A stretch of 59,977 nucleotides of DNA from Polyangiaceae bacterium (GTDB taxonomy: Bacteria > Myxococcota_A > Polyangia > Polyangiales > Polyangiaceae): positions 1 to 59,977 of the forward strand of contig WQZB01000019.1 in the NCBI GenBank assembly GCA_009780955.1, written 5' to 3'. Below the pieces are notes generated by a model, which saw nothing but the letters and a program-made list of their open reading frames with translations, was not told where the DNA came from and did no database searches. Position 1 is the first letter of the stretch; each line of letters opens with the position of its first letter. This document shows positions 1 to 8,788 of the stretch, piece by piece. Made by a program: the position numbers and the translations under genes.

Positions 1-2
1 CA

Positions 3-845
3 GGTGCGGTGGCACAACTCGGAATCGATGCTGTCGTTGATAGCGTGGGAACGAAGGAGGACAAGTACGCATACGGTGCCGGCCAAATGGTTGGAGCCGT
101 GGTTACCGGCGCGGCGGGCCTTGCAGGGGTCGTTGGTGGCATTGCCGCCGAAGGCGGAAGCGGTGGCGCAGCATCGGAAGTGGCAGTGCCCCTTGCGGCT
201 GCAGGTGCGCAAACGGTGGTTGTTGCGGGCTCGCTCGCCCTTGGCGCGCACATTCTCATGTCGAGGGGAGCGGCGCCTGTTGCCAAGCCGGCTTCACCGG
301 ACACGCCCGCCACAGAACCAGAAAAACCCGTTGCCACCGAACCAAGCAAGTCGCCGGAAGCAGAGGCGCCTGTCAAGGCGTCGTCGCCCACCACCGGTCC
401 ATCAAAAGCCGATGTTGTCAAACCAAGCAGGTCGCCGGACGCGAATGCAGTGCCGAGGGGCAATAAAGCAACATTTAGGAAGAACGACAACGCGGAGACA
501 ATAAGAGGTAGAACCAGAGAAAATGAAGCCGCGCAAACTTTAGCTAAAAACGGTTACGATGTGGAACAAAGTCCCAAGGTCCCGGGCGACAAAAAACCAG
601 ATTATCGCATCGAAGGAGAGATCTTTGATTGCTATGCCCCCAAGCCCGAAAAAACTGCACGAAATATACACGATGTTATCAAAAAAAAGGTGGAGGATAA
701 GCAGGCGAGTCGGATTATTCTCAATCTGGATGATTGGGGTGGCAATGTCGAAAATATGCGCAAACAGTTGACCGACTACCCAATTAAGGATTTGAAGGAG
801 GTCAAGATAGTGAAAAATGGATCTGTCGTTGACCTTTATCCCTAA
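3..845 (+). CDS. C-terminal part of a polymorphic (Rhs/CDI-type) toxin with CdiA-like tRNase tip; 5' end outside window
   Basis: The frame is open to the window edge, so the delivery scaffold lies upstream; the GTG at 9 is not a convincing start. About 280 residues are visible. Residues 1-95 are Ala/Gly-rich and hydrophobic, with a VGTKEDKYAYGAGQMVG stretch like the pre-toxin segments of Rhs proteins. Residues 95-160 are a Pro/Lys/Ala linker with repeated PSKSPEA/PSRSPDA units. Residues 165 to the end form the effector: ENEAAQTLAKNGYDVEQ, KKPDYRIEGEIFDCYAP and QASRIILNLDDW match the CdiA C-terminal tRNase family as I recall it. The expected role is contact-dependent cleavage of tRNA in neighbouring cells. 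Base composition becomes AT-richer from about 480, as in exchangeable toxin tips. A candidate immunity gene follows 30 bp downstream. The fold family is fairly secure; the scaffold type is inference. Confidence 0.75.
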   Translation, partial: GAVAQLGIDAVVDSVGTKEDKYAYGAGQMVGAVVTGAAGLAGVVGGIAAEGGSGGAASEVAVPLAAAGAQTVVVAGSLALGAHILMSRGAAPVAKPASPDTPATEPEKPVATEPSKSPEAEAPVKASSPTTGPSKADVVKPSRSPDANAVPRGNKATFRKNDNAETIRGRTRENEAAQTLAKNGYDVEQSPKVPGDKKPDYRIEGEIFDCYAPKPEKTARNIHDVIKKKVEDKQASRIILNLDDWGGNVENMRKQLTDYPIKDLKEVKIVKNGSVVDLYP

Positions 846-875
846 ATCTTGCTGTACGAACAAGGAGAGCAGAAA

Positions 876-1385
876 ATGGCTATTGGATTGACGCTTAGTT
901 TAGCAGAAGAAGTGCTTGACGAAGAGATGGTTCTCAAAGGAATTCATGACCTCGGGTTTACGTCCACAATAAAGACTTCAGAGACTTCGACCAAACATCC
1001 AGTTTTTCATTTCACATCATGCTACGACACGCTGGGCTTTCTGGTGAACCTGGTCAAGTCTATGGGGCCCGAGAACGGCGTAACGGACGTATGGCTTCTT
1101 GGGGGAGGGGGAAGAACTGTCGAGTTTGAATACAGGCAATTTTTGTCATTTCGTTTCAATAATGACTTCGAGGCGAACGATTGCTTCGAACGCGCCCTAA
1201 GGATGATCTTTCGTTTAATGAGTCATGTGCGCACGAGGGCGTATCTCGAAACAAGCCACTCCGATGAAATTTGTTTTTTCAACGAAGACAAGAGTGTGCT
1301 TTACAAAAAGTCGTCTAGTTTGTTCGACCTCATCGACATAAAAAAAGAATTCAGCGACTGGAAAGTCATCGAAGTCGCGATGTAG
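876..1385 (+). CDS. Candidate immunity protein for the upstream toxin
   Basis: This 169-residue protein is not recognised with certainty. It starts at ATG 876, chosen because AGGAGA lies about 8 nt upstream; an in-frame TTG at 849 lacks a ribosome site. It has no signal peptide or membrane segment, so it should be cytoplasmic, where an immunity protein to a tRNase must act. It has acidic stretches (EEVLDEEM near the N-terminus) and aromatic-rich middle segments. The MAIGLTLSLAEEV opening loosely recalls the SitI3-type immunity proteins of myxobacteria, but that resemblance is weak. Function is inferred mainly from position: immediately 3' of a toxin tip, same strand, same AT-richer composition. 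It is followed by an ordinary GC-rich region. Confidence 0.6.
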   Translation: MAIGLTLSLAEEVLDEEMVLKGIHDLGFTSTIKTSETSTKHPVFHFTSCYDTLGFLVNLVKSMGPENGVTDVWLLGGGGRTVEFEYRQFLSFRFNNDFEANDCFERALRMIFRLMSHVRTRAYLETSHSDEICFFNEDKSVLYKKSSSLFDLIDIKKEFSDWKVIEVAM

Positions 1386-1553
1386 AGAGCGCGTAAAGCA
1401 TACACGCGGAGACCGCTCTCAAGGTGAGTCGGGCCCCGGGATTGCTCCCTGGGGCCAGCCACCACCTCGCGCTCGTGCGGGAAGCTTCGCGCGGCATCGA
1501 CGAGCGCGCAGGCGCTTACGCTCGGCTTTCGTGATACCGATAATAGCCCGCTT

Positions 1554-2336
1554 TCACGTTGACGTCGGTCTCGACTCAGGTTGATGAATGCGCAGCGTGT
1601 TCTGCACGTCGCGCACGCCAAAGACGTCGCTCGTAACATCCTCGGCGAGGCGCTTGGACTGCCAGCTCTCGACGATGCCGCTCAGCGTTACTTCGCCGTT
1701 GCGAACGACGACTTCGACGTCCGAGGCATCAACGTAAGGATGGTACGAAAGCCGCTCGCAAACGTCCTCACGAATGCGATCGTCCGAGCGAACATAGTTT
1801 TTCGGCCCGCGACCAACGAAAATGTCTCTCACGCGGTTCCAGATCCGCGCCTGCGCTGCGCTTTCGCGGCGGAGATGATGAGCGCCGTCGCTGTCAAAGC
1901 GATTCTCGTGGCTACGGGCACGTAGCGGCAACACACCGAAGATCCCACGGATACGCTCGCGGATCGTTCCATGGATGCGAGAGCGTCCCCAAAAATCGTA
2001 GTCTTCGTCACGCCCGCGCCATGGCGCAAAAGGTCGCGACGCGGCGTAGCTCGGCTCGCGTGACCAGGGGCGCGCGGTGGAATCGCCGCGCGAAAAGGCA
2101 TACTCGCGCTCGTATTGCTCCCAGCGCGCACGCGCTTCGTCCGCATACCTTTGTGCCTCTTCGGCGCGCGCTCGGAACGATGGATCGTAGGGTAGCACGC
2201 GCTGATCTCTTCTTTGCCAAGCCTCGTCCCACCCCTCATCGTGGCGATTTCGCCCACGCTCTTCGGAAGCGCTACTGCGCGGATCGCCAACGCCATTGGC
2301 CAAATTGCGATAGTCACCCCCCGAACCGCGATTCAT
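1554..2336 (-). CDS. BON-domain protein with long charged N-terminus
   Basis: The 260-residue protein starts at ATG 2336 behind an AAGGAGG ribosome site. Residues 1-100 are very rich in Arg, Asp, Glu, Tyr and Ser and look disordered. Residues 175-255 form a BON domain: RSDDRIREDVCERL, the DASDVEVVVRNGEVTLSG strand pair and VFGVRDVQNTLRI. BON domains bind phospholipid or cell-envelope partners in OsmY-like proteins, but no signal peptide is visible here, so its location is unclear. It overlaps the preceding BON gene by 4 bp, so the two are translationally coupled. Its TGA stop (1554-1556) lies inside a CCCGCTTTCACGTTGACG motif that resembles the type-B repeat end, so the last residues may be repeat-derived. 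Confidence 0.75.
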   Translation of the reverse strand: MNRGSGGDYRNLANGVGDPRSSASEERGRNRHDEGWDEAWQRRDQRVLPYDPSFRARAEEAQRYADEARARWEQYEREYAFSRGDSTARPWSREPSYAASRPFAPWRGRDEDYDFWGRSRIHGTIRERIRGIFGVLPLRARSHENRFDSDGAHHLRRESAAQARIWNRVRDIFVGRGPKNYVRSDDRIREDVCERLSYHPYVDASDVEVVVRNGEVTLSGIVESWQSKRLAEDVTSDVFGVRDVQNTLRIHQPESRPTST

Positions 2337-2728
2337 CGTTCGTCCTCCTTGCTGGTGCGAAGGAGTTGGTTTCGTACGGTGTGCACGCCCGTGACATTGC
2401 CAAGCGCATCTTCGGCATGATCGCGCGTGCGCCGATCGATGACGAAGCCATCGAGGACGACCTCGCCCTCGGTCACGCGAACCTCGATCCCTCGATCATC
2501 AATCTCCGGATCGCGCGCGAGCCTTTCGCAGATCTGTTCGCGAACCCGCTGATCAGAGCGCATTATCGCGCTTTTTTTTCGATCGCATCGGTCTAGGGAA
2601 AGGAAATCGTAAACGGTTCTTCCCAAACCATGCCCCGAGCGAAAGAGCGTCGCGACGACGCTTTTGACAACCATGCTCGACGCTTCAGCGAAATTGTCGA
2701 GGTGTCGATGTTGCCCGTAGTGCCGCAT
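2333..2728 (-). CDS. Small BON-domain protein
   Basis: The 131-residue protein starts at ATG 2728, chosen over an upstream in-frame start at 2773 because a perfect AGGAGG lies 6 nt before it. Residues 50-125 are one BON domain (RSDQRVREQICERL, then IEVRVTEGEVVLDGFV, then VTGVHTVRNQLL). It is closely related in sequence pattern to the BON domain of the downstream gene, which it overlaps by ATGA, so the pair probably arose by duplication and is made from one transcript. The N-terminal 45 residues are moderately hydrophobic but contain no clear signal peptide. A stress-envelope role like OsmY is possible but not shown. Confidence 0.72.
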   Translation of the reverse strand: MRHYGQHRHLDNFAEASSMVVKSVVATLFRSGHGLGRTVYDFLSLDRCDRKKSAIMRSDQRVREQICERLARDPEIDDRGIEVRVTEGEVVLDGFVIDRRTRDHAEDALGNVTGVHTVRNQLLRTSKEDER

Positions 2729-2814
2729 GCGTTGCCTCCTGACCGCAACCAAGTGCAACGCAAGTGGCTGCAACGCGCGTTCCTATGCCAAGGTGAGCAA
2801 CGTTCTGACCACAA

Positions 2815-5800
2815 CTATTCTGCGGCGTCGTGCACTGATGCCACGGGACTCGTGCTTGTCGTTGCCTGTTGGCTTCGGCGGTTGAAAATGCGCCCGAAAA
2901 ACTGCGAGGCATCGTCGAAGAGCGAATAGAACACCGGGGTCGCGAGCAGTGTGAGCAAGAGCGAGAAGGTTTGACCGCCGACGACCACACCCGCCGTTGC
3001 CTGGTTGTTGCTCGCGCCAATGCCCCTCGAAAGAAGCAGCGGAAGCATGCCGGCGACGAATGCGAGTGTCGTCATGAGGATGGGGCGAAGGCGATCTCTG
3101 TTGGCTTCGAGGATGGCTTCGGCGCGCGGTAAGCCCTCGGAGCGCAAGTGGTTGGTGTGATCGATCTGCAAGATGGCGTTCTTCTTTACGACGCCGAAGA
3201 GCACCAGGATGCCGAGGCCAGAGAACAGATCGAGCGACTGTCTGAAAAGCACGACGGACAAGACCGCGAATGGCAGCGTGAGCGGCAACGAGAGAAGGAT
3301 CGTGACCGGGTGCAGCCACGACTCGAATTGAGCGGCGAGCACGAGATACATGAAGACGAACGACAAGCCGATGGCCGTAGCAAAGCTTATGAACAGACGG
3401 CCCATCTCGCGTGTTTGGCCTGTGGCTTCCGCGATGTAGTCGGGCGGAAGGTTCTCTTGCTGGATGATGTTCGAAATGGCGTCTACGACGGCGCTCTCGC
3501 TGTACCCCGGCTTCACGTTGCTGAGGAACGTGACGACGCGCTGACGATTGAGGTGGTTGATGGTTGCGGGCCCTGCTCCTCGCTTCACATCGACAACACT
3601 GCGCAGAGGCACGAGCCCGAGTCGAGTGGAAGGCAGCGTGAGCATTTCGAGGCCCGCTGTGTCCGCACGGTATTGCGGCTCAGCGCGCACGCGGACATCG
3701 TACTCTTCGCCTTTTTCCTCGTATGTCGAGACTTTCTCACCATCGACGAGCACGCGGAGCGCCGCGGCCGTGTCAGCGACAGACACGCCGAGGTCGGCGG
3801 CGCGCGGGCGATCGATGTACACGCCGAGTTCGGGTTTGCCGGAGATGAGCGACGAGTCGACGTCGACGGCACCCGGTACCTCACGGATCTTAGCGAGGAT
3901 GTGACTCGTGTATTGTTCAAGCTTCCGGAGCTCTGGACCGCGCAGCGTGTATTGGATCTTTGCGGTGGCAAATCCGCTGCCCCCGAACATGGCAACCTCC
4001 TGCACGCTGAGACGCAGATCCTTTGACTCGTGCGCGAAGATTTCCGTGCGCACGCGGTTCATGATCTCGTTTTGTGTCTGCTCGCGGAGTTTTGGATCGG
4101 CGAGGCGCGTGAAGATGCGGCCGACGTTTTGTGTTTTGGCCGCATCATCACCAATGGTCACCAGCGTAAGTCCGACCACGGGCCATGTTCGAAGCTGCGC
4201 GGCTATGCGGTTGGTAATGAGCTCGGTTTGCGCAAGGCTCGTTCCTTCTGGCGCGCGCACGACGACTTCGAATTGAGCTTCGTCGTTGACGGGCAAAAAT
4301 CCTTTCTTTGCGGCACCCGCGAGCGGGAAGCACGAACCGAGCGAGAGTGCAATCGCGACGAAGACCACCCAGCGGCGCTTCATGACGAAGCGGAGCATGA
4401 TCATGTAGACGCGTTCGATGGGCCGATAAAACGCGTCGACGATGCGTTCCCCGAGCGGCTTCTGCGCGCCCGGATCTTTCATCTTGAGCCACCGCGACGA
4501 GAGCATGGGCGTGAGCGAGAAGCTCACAACGAGCGAGACGAGGATCGAGAATGCCATCGTCACGCCGAAGCTGCGGAGGAAGCGCCCGGGAATGCCGCCG
4601 AGAAATGCGACAGGCAAGAAGACGGCGACGAGCGAGAACGTGGTTGCGAGGACCGCGAGACCGATCTCCTTGGTGGCGAGGACCGCAGCGCGTTTCGGTT
4701 CGACCTTCTTCTCGTCGACGAAGCGGAAAATATTTTCGAGCACGACGATGGCGTCATCGATGACGATGCCGACCGCGAGAGCGAGCGCGAGGAGCGTGAT
4801 GATGTTCAAGGTGAAGCCCATGAACCACATGCACGCGAAGGTGCCGATGATGCTGGTTGGGATGGCGAGCGCCGCGATGATCGTGCTGCGTGGGCTGCCG
4901 AGGAAGAAAAAAACGACGATGGCGGCGAGCAGAGCGCCGACCGCGAGGTGCTCTTTGACGCCGTCGACGCTGGTGCGAATGACGTTCGAATCGTCGCGGA
5001 CGATGTCCAAGGTGGCGCCTTTTGGCAAACTGCCTTGTACCGCTCCAAGGCGTGCGCGGATCTCGTCGACGACTTCGATGGTGTTCGATCCGGACTGCTT
5101 GCGGATTGGCATCACGATCGTCGACTCACCATTGAGTATCGCGGCAGTCTCGCGCTCTTCGGCGCCGTCCTCCACGCGCGCAACATCGCCCACGAGCGTG
5201 GAGTGCCCCGCCTCCCGCCGGACGACGAGCGTGCCGATTTCCTCGGCGTGCTCCACGCGACCGTGAACGCGAAGCGTGAGTTGTTCGGGCCCCGTGTCCA
5301 CGCGACCGCCAGGAACGGTGAGGTTCTGCGTTGCGATTGCGCGTTCGACATCGAGCGCGGTCACGTTGGCTCCGCGCATGCGCACCGGATCGAGCCACAC
5401 ATTCACCTGACGCAACTGACCGCCCACGATACTGACTTGACCGACGCCGTTCACAGTCTCGAGCGCACGACGAACGCGCTTGTCGGCGAGCTCGGTGACT
5501 TCTTGGACGGGATGCCCTGGCCACTTGAGTGCAAGCGAGAGGATCGGCGATGCGTCCGGATCCAGCTTTTGAACCGTGGGCAGATCGATGCCCTTTGGCA
5601 AGTCCGGAATGGCGAGCTGAAGGCGATCACGCACTTCTTGAGTGGCAACGTCCGTGTCCTTCTCGAGGATGAAACGGATGACGACTTGTGAGACACCTTC
5701 GCTCGAAATCGACGTGAGCTCGTCGATACCACTCACCGTGTTGACGGACTCTTCGATCTTGTCGCTGATCTCCGTCTCGATGTCCTCCGGCGCGGCGCCT

Positions 5801-5958
5801 GGCAAGGTTGTCGTGACGACGACGATGGGCAAATCGACGTTCGGGAATCTGTCGACACCGAGTTTCGTGTAGCCGGCGAGGCCGATGACCGCGATGAGGA
5901 GGATGAGAACCGTCGCGAAGATGGGTCGCTTGACGCAGATCTCTGCAAGCCACTGCAT
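2815..5958 (-). CDS. RND (AcrB/HAE1-type) efflux transporter, inner-membrane subunit
   Basis: At 1047 residues it has the usual length of a hydrophobe/amphiphile-efflux RND pump driven by the proton gradient. It starts with the standard amphipathic opening (MQWLAEICVKRPIFATVLI) and TM1. It has two periplasmic porter halves and twelve predicted membrane segments. TM4 carries LALAVGIVIDDAIVVLENI with the paired Asp residues of the proton relay. The second half repeats the layout, with FGVVKKNAILQIDHTN after TM10. The adaptor gene lies 9 bp upstream on the same strand, so they form an operon. No outer-membrane TolC-like gene is seen nearby, so a shared channel encoded elsewhere is expected. Substrate cannot be told from sequence. 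Confidence 0.93.
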   Translation of the reverse strand: MQWLAEICVKRPIFATVLILLIAVIGLAGYTKLGVDRFPNVDLPIVVVTTTLPGAAPEDIETEISDKIEESVNTVSGIDELTSISSEGVSQVVIRFILEKDTDVATQEVRDRLQLAIPDLPKGIDLPTVQKLDPDASPILSLALKWPGHPVQEVTELADKRVRRALETVNGVGQVSIVGGQLRQVNVWLDPVRMRGANVTALDVERAIATQNLTVPGGRVDTGPEQLTLRVHGRVEHAEEIGTLVVRREAGHSTLVGDVARVEDGAEERETAAILNGESTIVMPIRKQSGSNTIEVVDEIRARLGAVQGSLPKGATLDIVRDDSNVIRTSVDGVKEHLAVGALLAAIVVFFFLGSPRSTIIAALAIPTSIIGTFACMWFMGFTLNIITLLALALAVGIVIDDAIVVLENIFRFVDEKKVEPKRAAVLATKEIGLAVLATTFSLVAVFLPVAFLGGIPGRFLRSFGVTMAFSILVSLVVSFSLTPMLSSRWLKMKDPGAQKPLGERIVDAFYRPIERVYMIMLRFVMKRRWVVFVAIALSLGSCFPLAGAAKKGFLPVNDEAQFEVVVRAPEGTSLAQTELITNRIAAQLRTWPVVGLTLVTIGDDAAKTQNVGRIFTRLADPKLREQTQNEIMNRVRTEIFAHESKDLRLSVQEVAMFGGSGFATAKIQYTLRGPELRKLEQYTSHILAKIREVPGAVDVDSSLISGKPELGVYIDRPRAADLGVSVADTAAALRVLVDGEKVSTYEEKGEEYDVRVRAEPQYRADTAGLEMLTLPSTRLGLVPLRSVVDVKRGAGPATINHLNRQRVVTFLSNVKPGYSESAVVDAISNIIQQENLPPDYIAEATGQTREMGRLFISFATAIGLSFVFMYLVLAAQFESWLHPVTILLSLPLTLPFAVLSVVLFRQSLDLFSGLGILVLFGVVKKNAILQIDHTNHLRSEGLPRAEAILEANRDRLRPILMTTLAFVAGMLPLLLSRGIGASNNQATAGVVVGGQTFSLLLTLLATPVFYSLFDDASQFFGRIFNRRSQQATTSTSPVASVHDAAE

Positions 5959-5967
5959 CGCGCTCTC

Positions 5968-7035
5968 CTACAACGCCTGGGCGCCGTCGCGCACCTCGGG
6001 TCCGGGTTTGTCGACGACGTTCTCGCCCGCGTTCACACCCGCGACGATTCCGACGAAGCCATCCTTCTCACCGCCAAGTTGAACGATACGCTCTTGAATG
6101 CGCTTGTCCAAAACGACGAAGACGCGCGGGCCCGTGTCTGCCTTGAGGAGGGTGCTCGACGGGACGACCGGCACGTTGCGTTCGCCGACGGCGAGATTCG
6201 CAACGGCGAACATGCCGGGACGAAGCTTGCCGTCTCCGTTTGGGCACAAGGCTTCGACGACGAGGTCGCGTGTTGCGGGGCGGACGTTGGGGCTAATGAA
6301 TTTGACGGCGCCGGAGAACGGATGATCCTCACCGAACGATGCAACGGTGAACGTGACCGGCATGTCCGCTTTGATGGCGCCGACGTTGGCCTCCGGAACG
6401 GTGAGCTCGAGGCGCAGCGGATCGGGATCGTACAGGGAGACGATCTTCGTGCTTGATTGCACATACTGACCCACGTTGACGAGGCGCTCACCCACGACAC
6501 CGGAGAACGGTGCACGAATGACAGCGTCGGCGACGATCTTTTGTGCGCTTTGCTGCTGCGCCTGGGCGGCCGCCGCAGACCACTGCGTGGTTGCACATTG
6601 CGAGGTGGTGCGGTCGTATTCGGCCTGCGAAATGGCCCCTGATTTGTAGAGTGCCTGTACGCGGTCGCACTCTTTTTTCGCCTGATCGAGCTGCGCGCGT
6701 GCAAGCTCCGTTTGCGCGTTTGCCGCCCGTGCAGTCAGGGTGGCCGAGCGCGCGTCGAGCAGGGCGAGCGTGTCGCCCTGCTTCACCCTCTGCCCGCGCT
6801 CGACATACGTTGCGGTGACTTTGCCGGAAGCATCGGCTGCCACCTCCGATTCCTGGCTTGCGCGTAGGGTTCCTGTAAGCGTGAGGTATTCCGGCATGGG
6901 CCGTTCGGCAACTGCCACTATCTCCACCTTGACCGGCGCCGATTGCTTGGCGGAGGCGTCGTCGGCCGAAGTGCCTTCCGCCTTATGACACGCGATAAGG
7001 CTTACAAACAGCGCGAAAAAATAGACTAAGCGCAT
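5968..7035 (-). CDS. RND efflux periplasmic adaptor (membrane-fusion protein) lipoprotein
   Basis: The 355-residue protein begins with a signal peptide ending in a lipobox (LIAC, Cys16), so it should be anchored in the periplasmic leaflet of the inner membrane. The order is a first lipoyl half (SEVAADASGKVTATYVERGQRVKQG), a coiled hairpin of about 75 residues rich in Ala/Gln (AANAQTELARAQLDQAKKE), the second lipoyl half with VIRAPFSGVVGERLVNVGQ, then a beta-barrel domain. This is the classic HlyD/AcrA family plan. It is the upstream gene of a two-gene operon with the RND transporter. A good ribosome site is not obvious before the ATG at 7035. It links the pump to an outer-membrane channel. 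Confidence 0.92.
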   Translation of the reverse strand: MRLVYFFALFVSLIACHKAEGTSADDASAKQSAPVKVEIVAVAERPMPEYLTLTGTLRASQESEVAADASGKVTATYVERGQRVKQGDTLALLDARSATLTARAANAQTELARAQLDQAKKECDRVQALYKSGAISQAEYDRTTSQCATTQWSAAAAQAQQQSAQKIVADAVIRAPFSGVVGERLVNVGQYVQSSTKIVSLYDPDPLRLELTVPEANVGAIKADMPVTFTVASFGEDHPFSGAVKFISPNVRPATRDLVVEALCPNGDGKLRPGMFAVANLAVGERNVPVVPSSTLLKADTGPRVFVVLDKRIQERIVQLGGEKDGFVGIVAGVNAGENVVDKPGPEVRDGAQAL

Positions 7036-7149
7036 GGAGGGCGCCCACGAGTATTCGAATGGTTTGGGACCGTCAAGCGGCCAACGTTCGGGGTGTTGAA
7101 TGCGGACTTCGATGCCGCGCGAGAGATCGGCGTTGCGGCTACTCGTGGT

Positions 7150-7668
7150 CTACAAAGACAGGCGGCGACCTCTTGACCATAAAAAATTCCAATAGAAAGT
7201 CTGGTAAAGGCAAAACCAAATGGTTGCGAGAAATTGCGCTACGAGAATCGTTATGAGTGGCAACCGATCATTCGATGTGTCCTCGAGGTAAGCTGGTAGT
7301 TCGGCGCCGCTGAAATGCAGCGCGGGCCACGCAAGACCAATGCTCGCAAGGCACAGCGGGTGACCGACAAAGAGCATTGCGTGCAGCCACTGCTCGCCCG
7401 GTGTGCATGCGCCCGCGTGAACGAATTCGTCTTTCGTCACAAAGACGCACGAGGCAAAGGCGAGTGCCGCATACACGGCGATAGCCCTCGGTGTTGGCTC
7501 GGAGACAAACGTCCACGCAATGCATACAATGACTGTAAGTGTGTCGAGCGGATGACCAATGCGTTCCCACCTGCCGAGACCACGGCCGTGGTGATAATAA
7601 AATTCATCCATGAGCATGAGCGGCGCTTGCACCGCAATCGGTGCAAGCAAAAGCCACGTCGGAATCAT
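7150..7668 (-). CDS. Multi-pass membrane protein of unknown function
   Basis: The open frame extends further upstream, but ATG 7668 is chosen because GGAGGA stands 7 nt before it and a hydrophobic segment starts at once (MIPTWLLLAPIAV). The resulting 172-residue protein has about four to five predicted membrane helices. Conserved-looking polar features are DEFYYHHGRGLGRWERIGHP after helix 1 and KDEFVHAGAC...EQWLHAMLF before a later helix, so several His and Glu residues sit near the membrane face and might bind metal. I recognise no named family. It is isolated, with about 110 bp before the adaptor gene and a divergent exported protein upstream. Confidence 0.65.
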   Translation of the reverse strand: MIPTWLLLAPIAVQAPLMLMDEFYYHHGRGLGRWERIGHPLDTLTVIVCIAWTFVSEPTPRAIAVYAALAFASCVFVTKDEFVHAGACTPGEQWLHAMLFVGHPLCLASIGLAWPALHFSGAELPAYLEDTSNDRLPLITILVAQFLATIWFCLYQTFYWNFLWSRGRRLSL

Positions 7669-7971
7669 TAACATTCTCCTCCCACGCGCGAGTGCGAGGC
7701 GTGCGATCGCAAAAAAAGCTCGGCGGCGCGCGAATCTTGCAAGCGCTGCGCCGATCGATGTCGAAACCACGCGCCACCCGTTTTCCGGCGCAAGCAAAGA
7801 CGCTTTCAAGTTGCCGCGAGTACAAGGCGGCGGGAAGTGCCTGCACCTCTCCTCGCGATGAAGCGCACACAAGATCGCCACGCAGTGGCAAACTTCATCG
7901 GAAGACGTGGCTACCAGCCGCACGCATCACACGTTGAGACTGCCAGGGCGTGGTAGCGTCGCTGTATTCCT
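7669..7971. other. Intergenic stretch between divergent genes, with a possible repeat relic
   Basis: About 300 bp without a convincing gene. Open frames here lack ribosome sites and family resemblance. At 7800-7833 the run CGCTTTCAAGTTGCCGCGAG followed by a GGCGG core resembles one end of the type-B repeat at 50267, so this may be a decayed copy. Promoters for both divergent genes are expected here, but no clear -35/-10 pair could be assigned. Confidence 0.35.
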
Positions 7972-8775
7972 TTGCAGTGCACGCGATTTGTTGCTTTGCC
8001 CATATTCGCAACTCTTTCGCTCTTCGCCGGCCGTGTGCTGGCGTATCGCCCATTCGATGGGACCGACGCCGACGTCGCCGAACCACACGTTTTCGAGCTC
8101 GAGCTCGGCCCCGTCCACTACTATCGCGAAGACCATCACACCTACCTCATTACTCCCGCGCTTGTTTTGAACTTCGGCCTGTTCGCCAATACCGAACTCG
8201 TCATCGACGCAAATAACTACATCACCGTCGCCGATCCGGAACCGAATGCGTCGCGCGACCGAGTTCTCGGCGATGATGTGCTCATCAAGCACGTGTTGCG
8301 AGAAGGCGTGCTCCAGGGCAAAACAGGGCTTAGTATGGCTGCCGAAGGCGGCGTTTTGCTTCCCGAAATGAACGGCAGTCGCGGTTTCGGCGCCTCGCTC
8401 AACGTGATCACTTCGTATCGGTGGTCGTGGGGCACCATCCACTACAATGAGTGGTTCGAAATCACGCGTCAACAGCACGCCGATCTGTTCAGCGGCGTCA
8501 TCGTGGAAGGCCCTTACGATTGGCCCGTGCGCCCTGTTACCGAAGTGTTCTTCGAGAAAGACTTCAACGCCGACCAAACGGTGTCGCTCCTCGCCGGCGC
8601 GATCTGGCGCGCGAGCGAGTCGTTTGCGTTCGACATGGGCATGCGTGGTGCACGCATTGCAAACGCAAACGCCGGGGAGATCCGCCTTGGGCTAACGTGG
8701 TCGTTCGACATGGGTAAGCACGACGACGAGCGACGAGACCACGACGAACAAAAATTGATGAGCCACGCAAGATGA
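7972..8775 (+). CDS. Exported protein, probable outer-membrane beta-barrel
   Basis: The 267-residue frame opens only after a stop at 7954-7956, and the only usable start is TTG 7972; no good ribosome site is seen, so the start is uncertain. The N-terminus is a signal peptide (hydrophobic run then GRVLA cleavage region). The rest alternates polar and hydrophobic residues in short strands such as LVLNFGLFANTELVIDAN and the final IRLGLTWSFDMG, as in MetA-like or transporter-like barrels. A poly-Asp/His/Arg tail follows (GKHDDERRDHDEQ) and could bind cations. The MGMT gene starts 13 bp downstream on the same strand, so they may be cotranscribed, but no functional link is evident. Confidence 0.65.
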   Translation: MQCTRFVALPIFATLSLFAGRVLAYRPFDGTDADVAEPHVFELELGPVHYYREDHHTYLITPALVLNFGLFANTELVIDANNYITVADPEPNASRDRVLGDDVLIKHVLREGVLQGKTGLSMAAEGGVLLPEMNGSRGFGASLNVITSYRWSWGTIHYNEWFEITRQQHADLFSGVIVEGPYDWPVRPVTEVFFEKDFNADQTVSLLAGAIWRASESFAFDMGMRGARIANANAGEIRLGLTWSFDMGKHDDERRDHDEQKLMSHAR

Positions 8776-8788
8776 GAAGGATACGAAT

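Noticed and set aside
4030..5691. Long plus-strand open frame (about 550 codons) opposite the RND transporter gene
   Set aside because: It is antisense to a clear 1047-residue transporter; its translation is Asp/Glu/Arg-rich with no family resemblance, as expected from GC-rich antisense frames.
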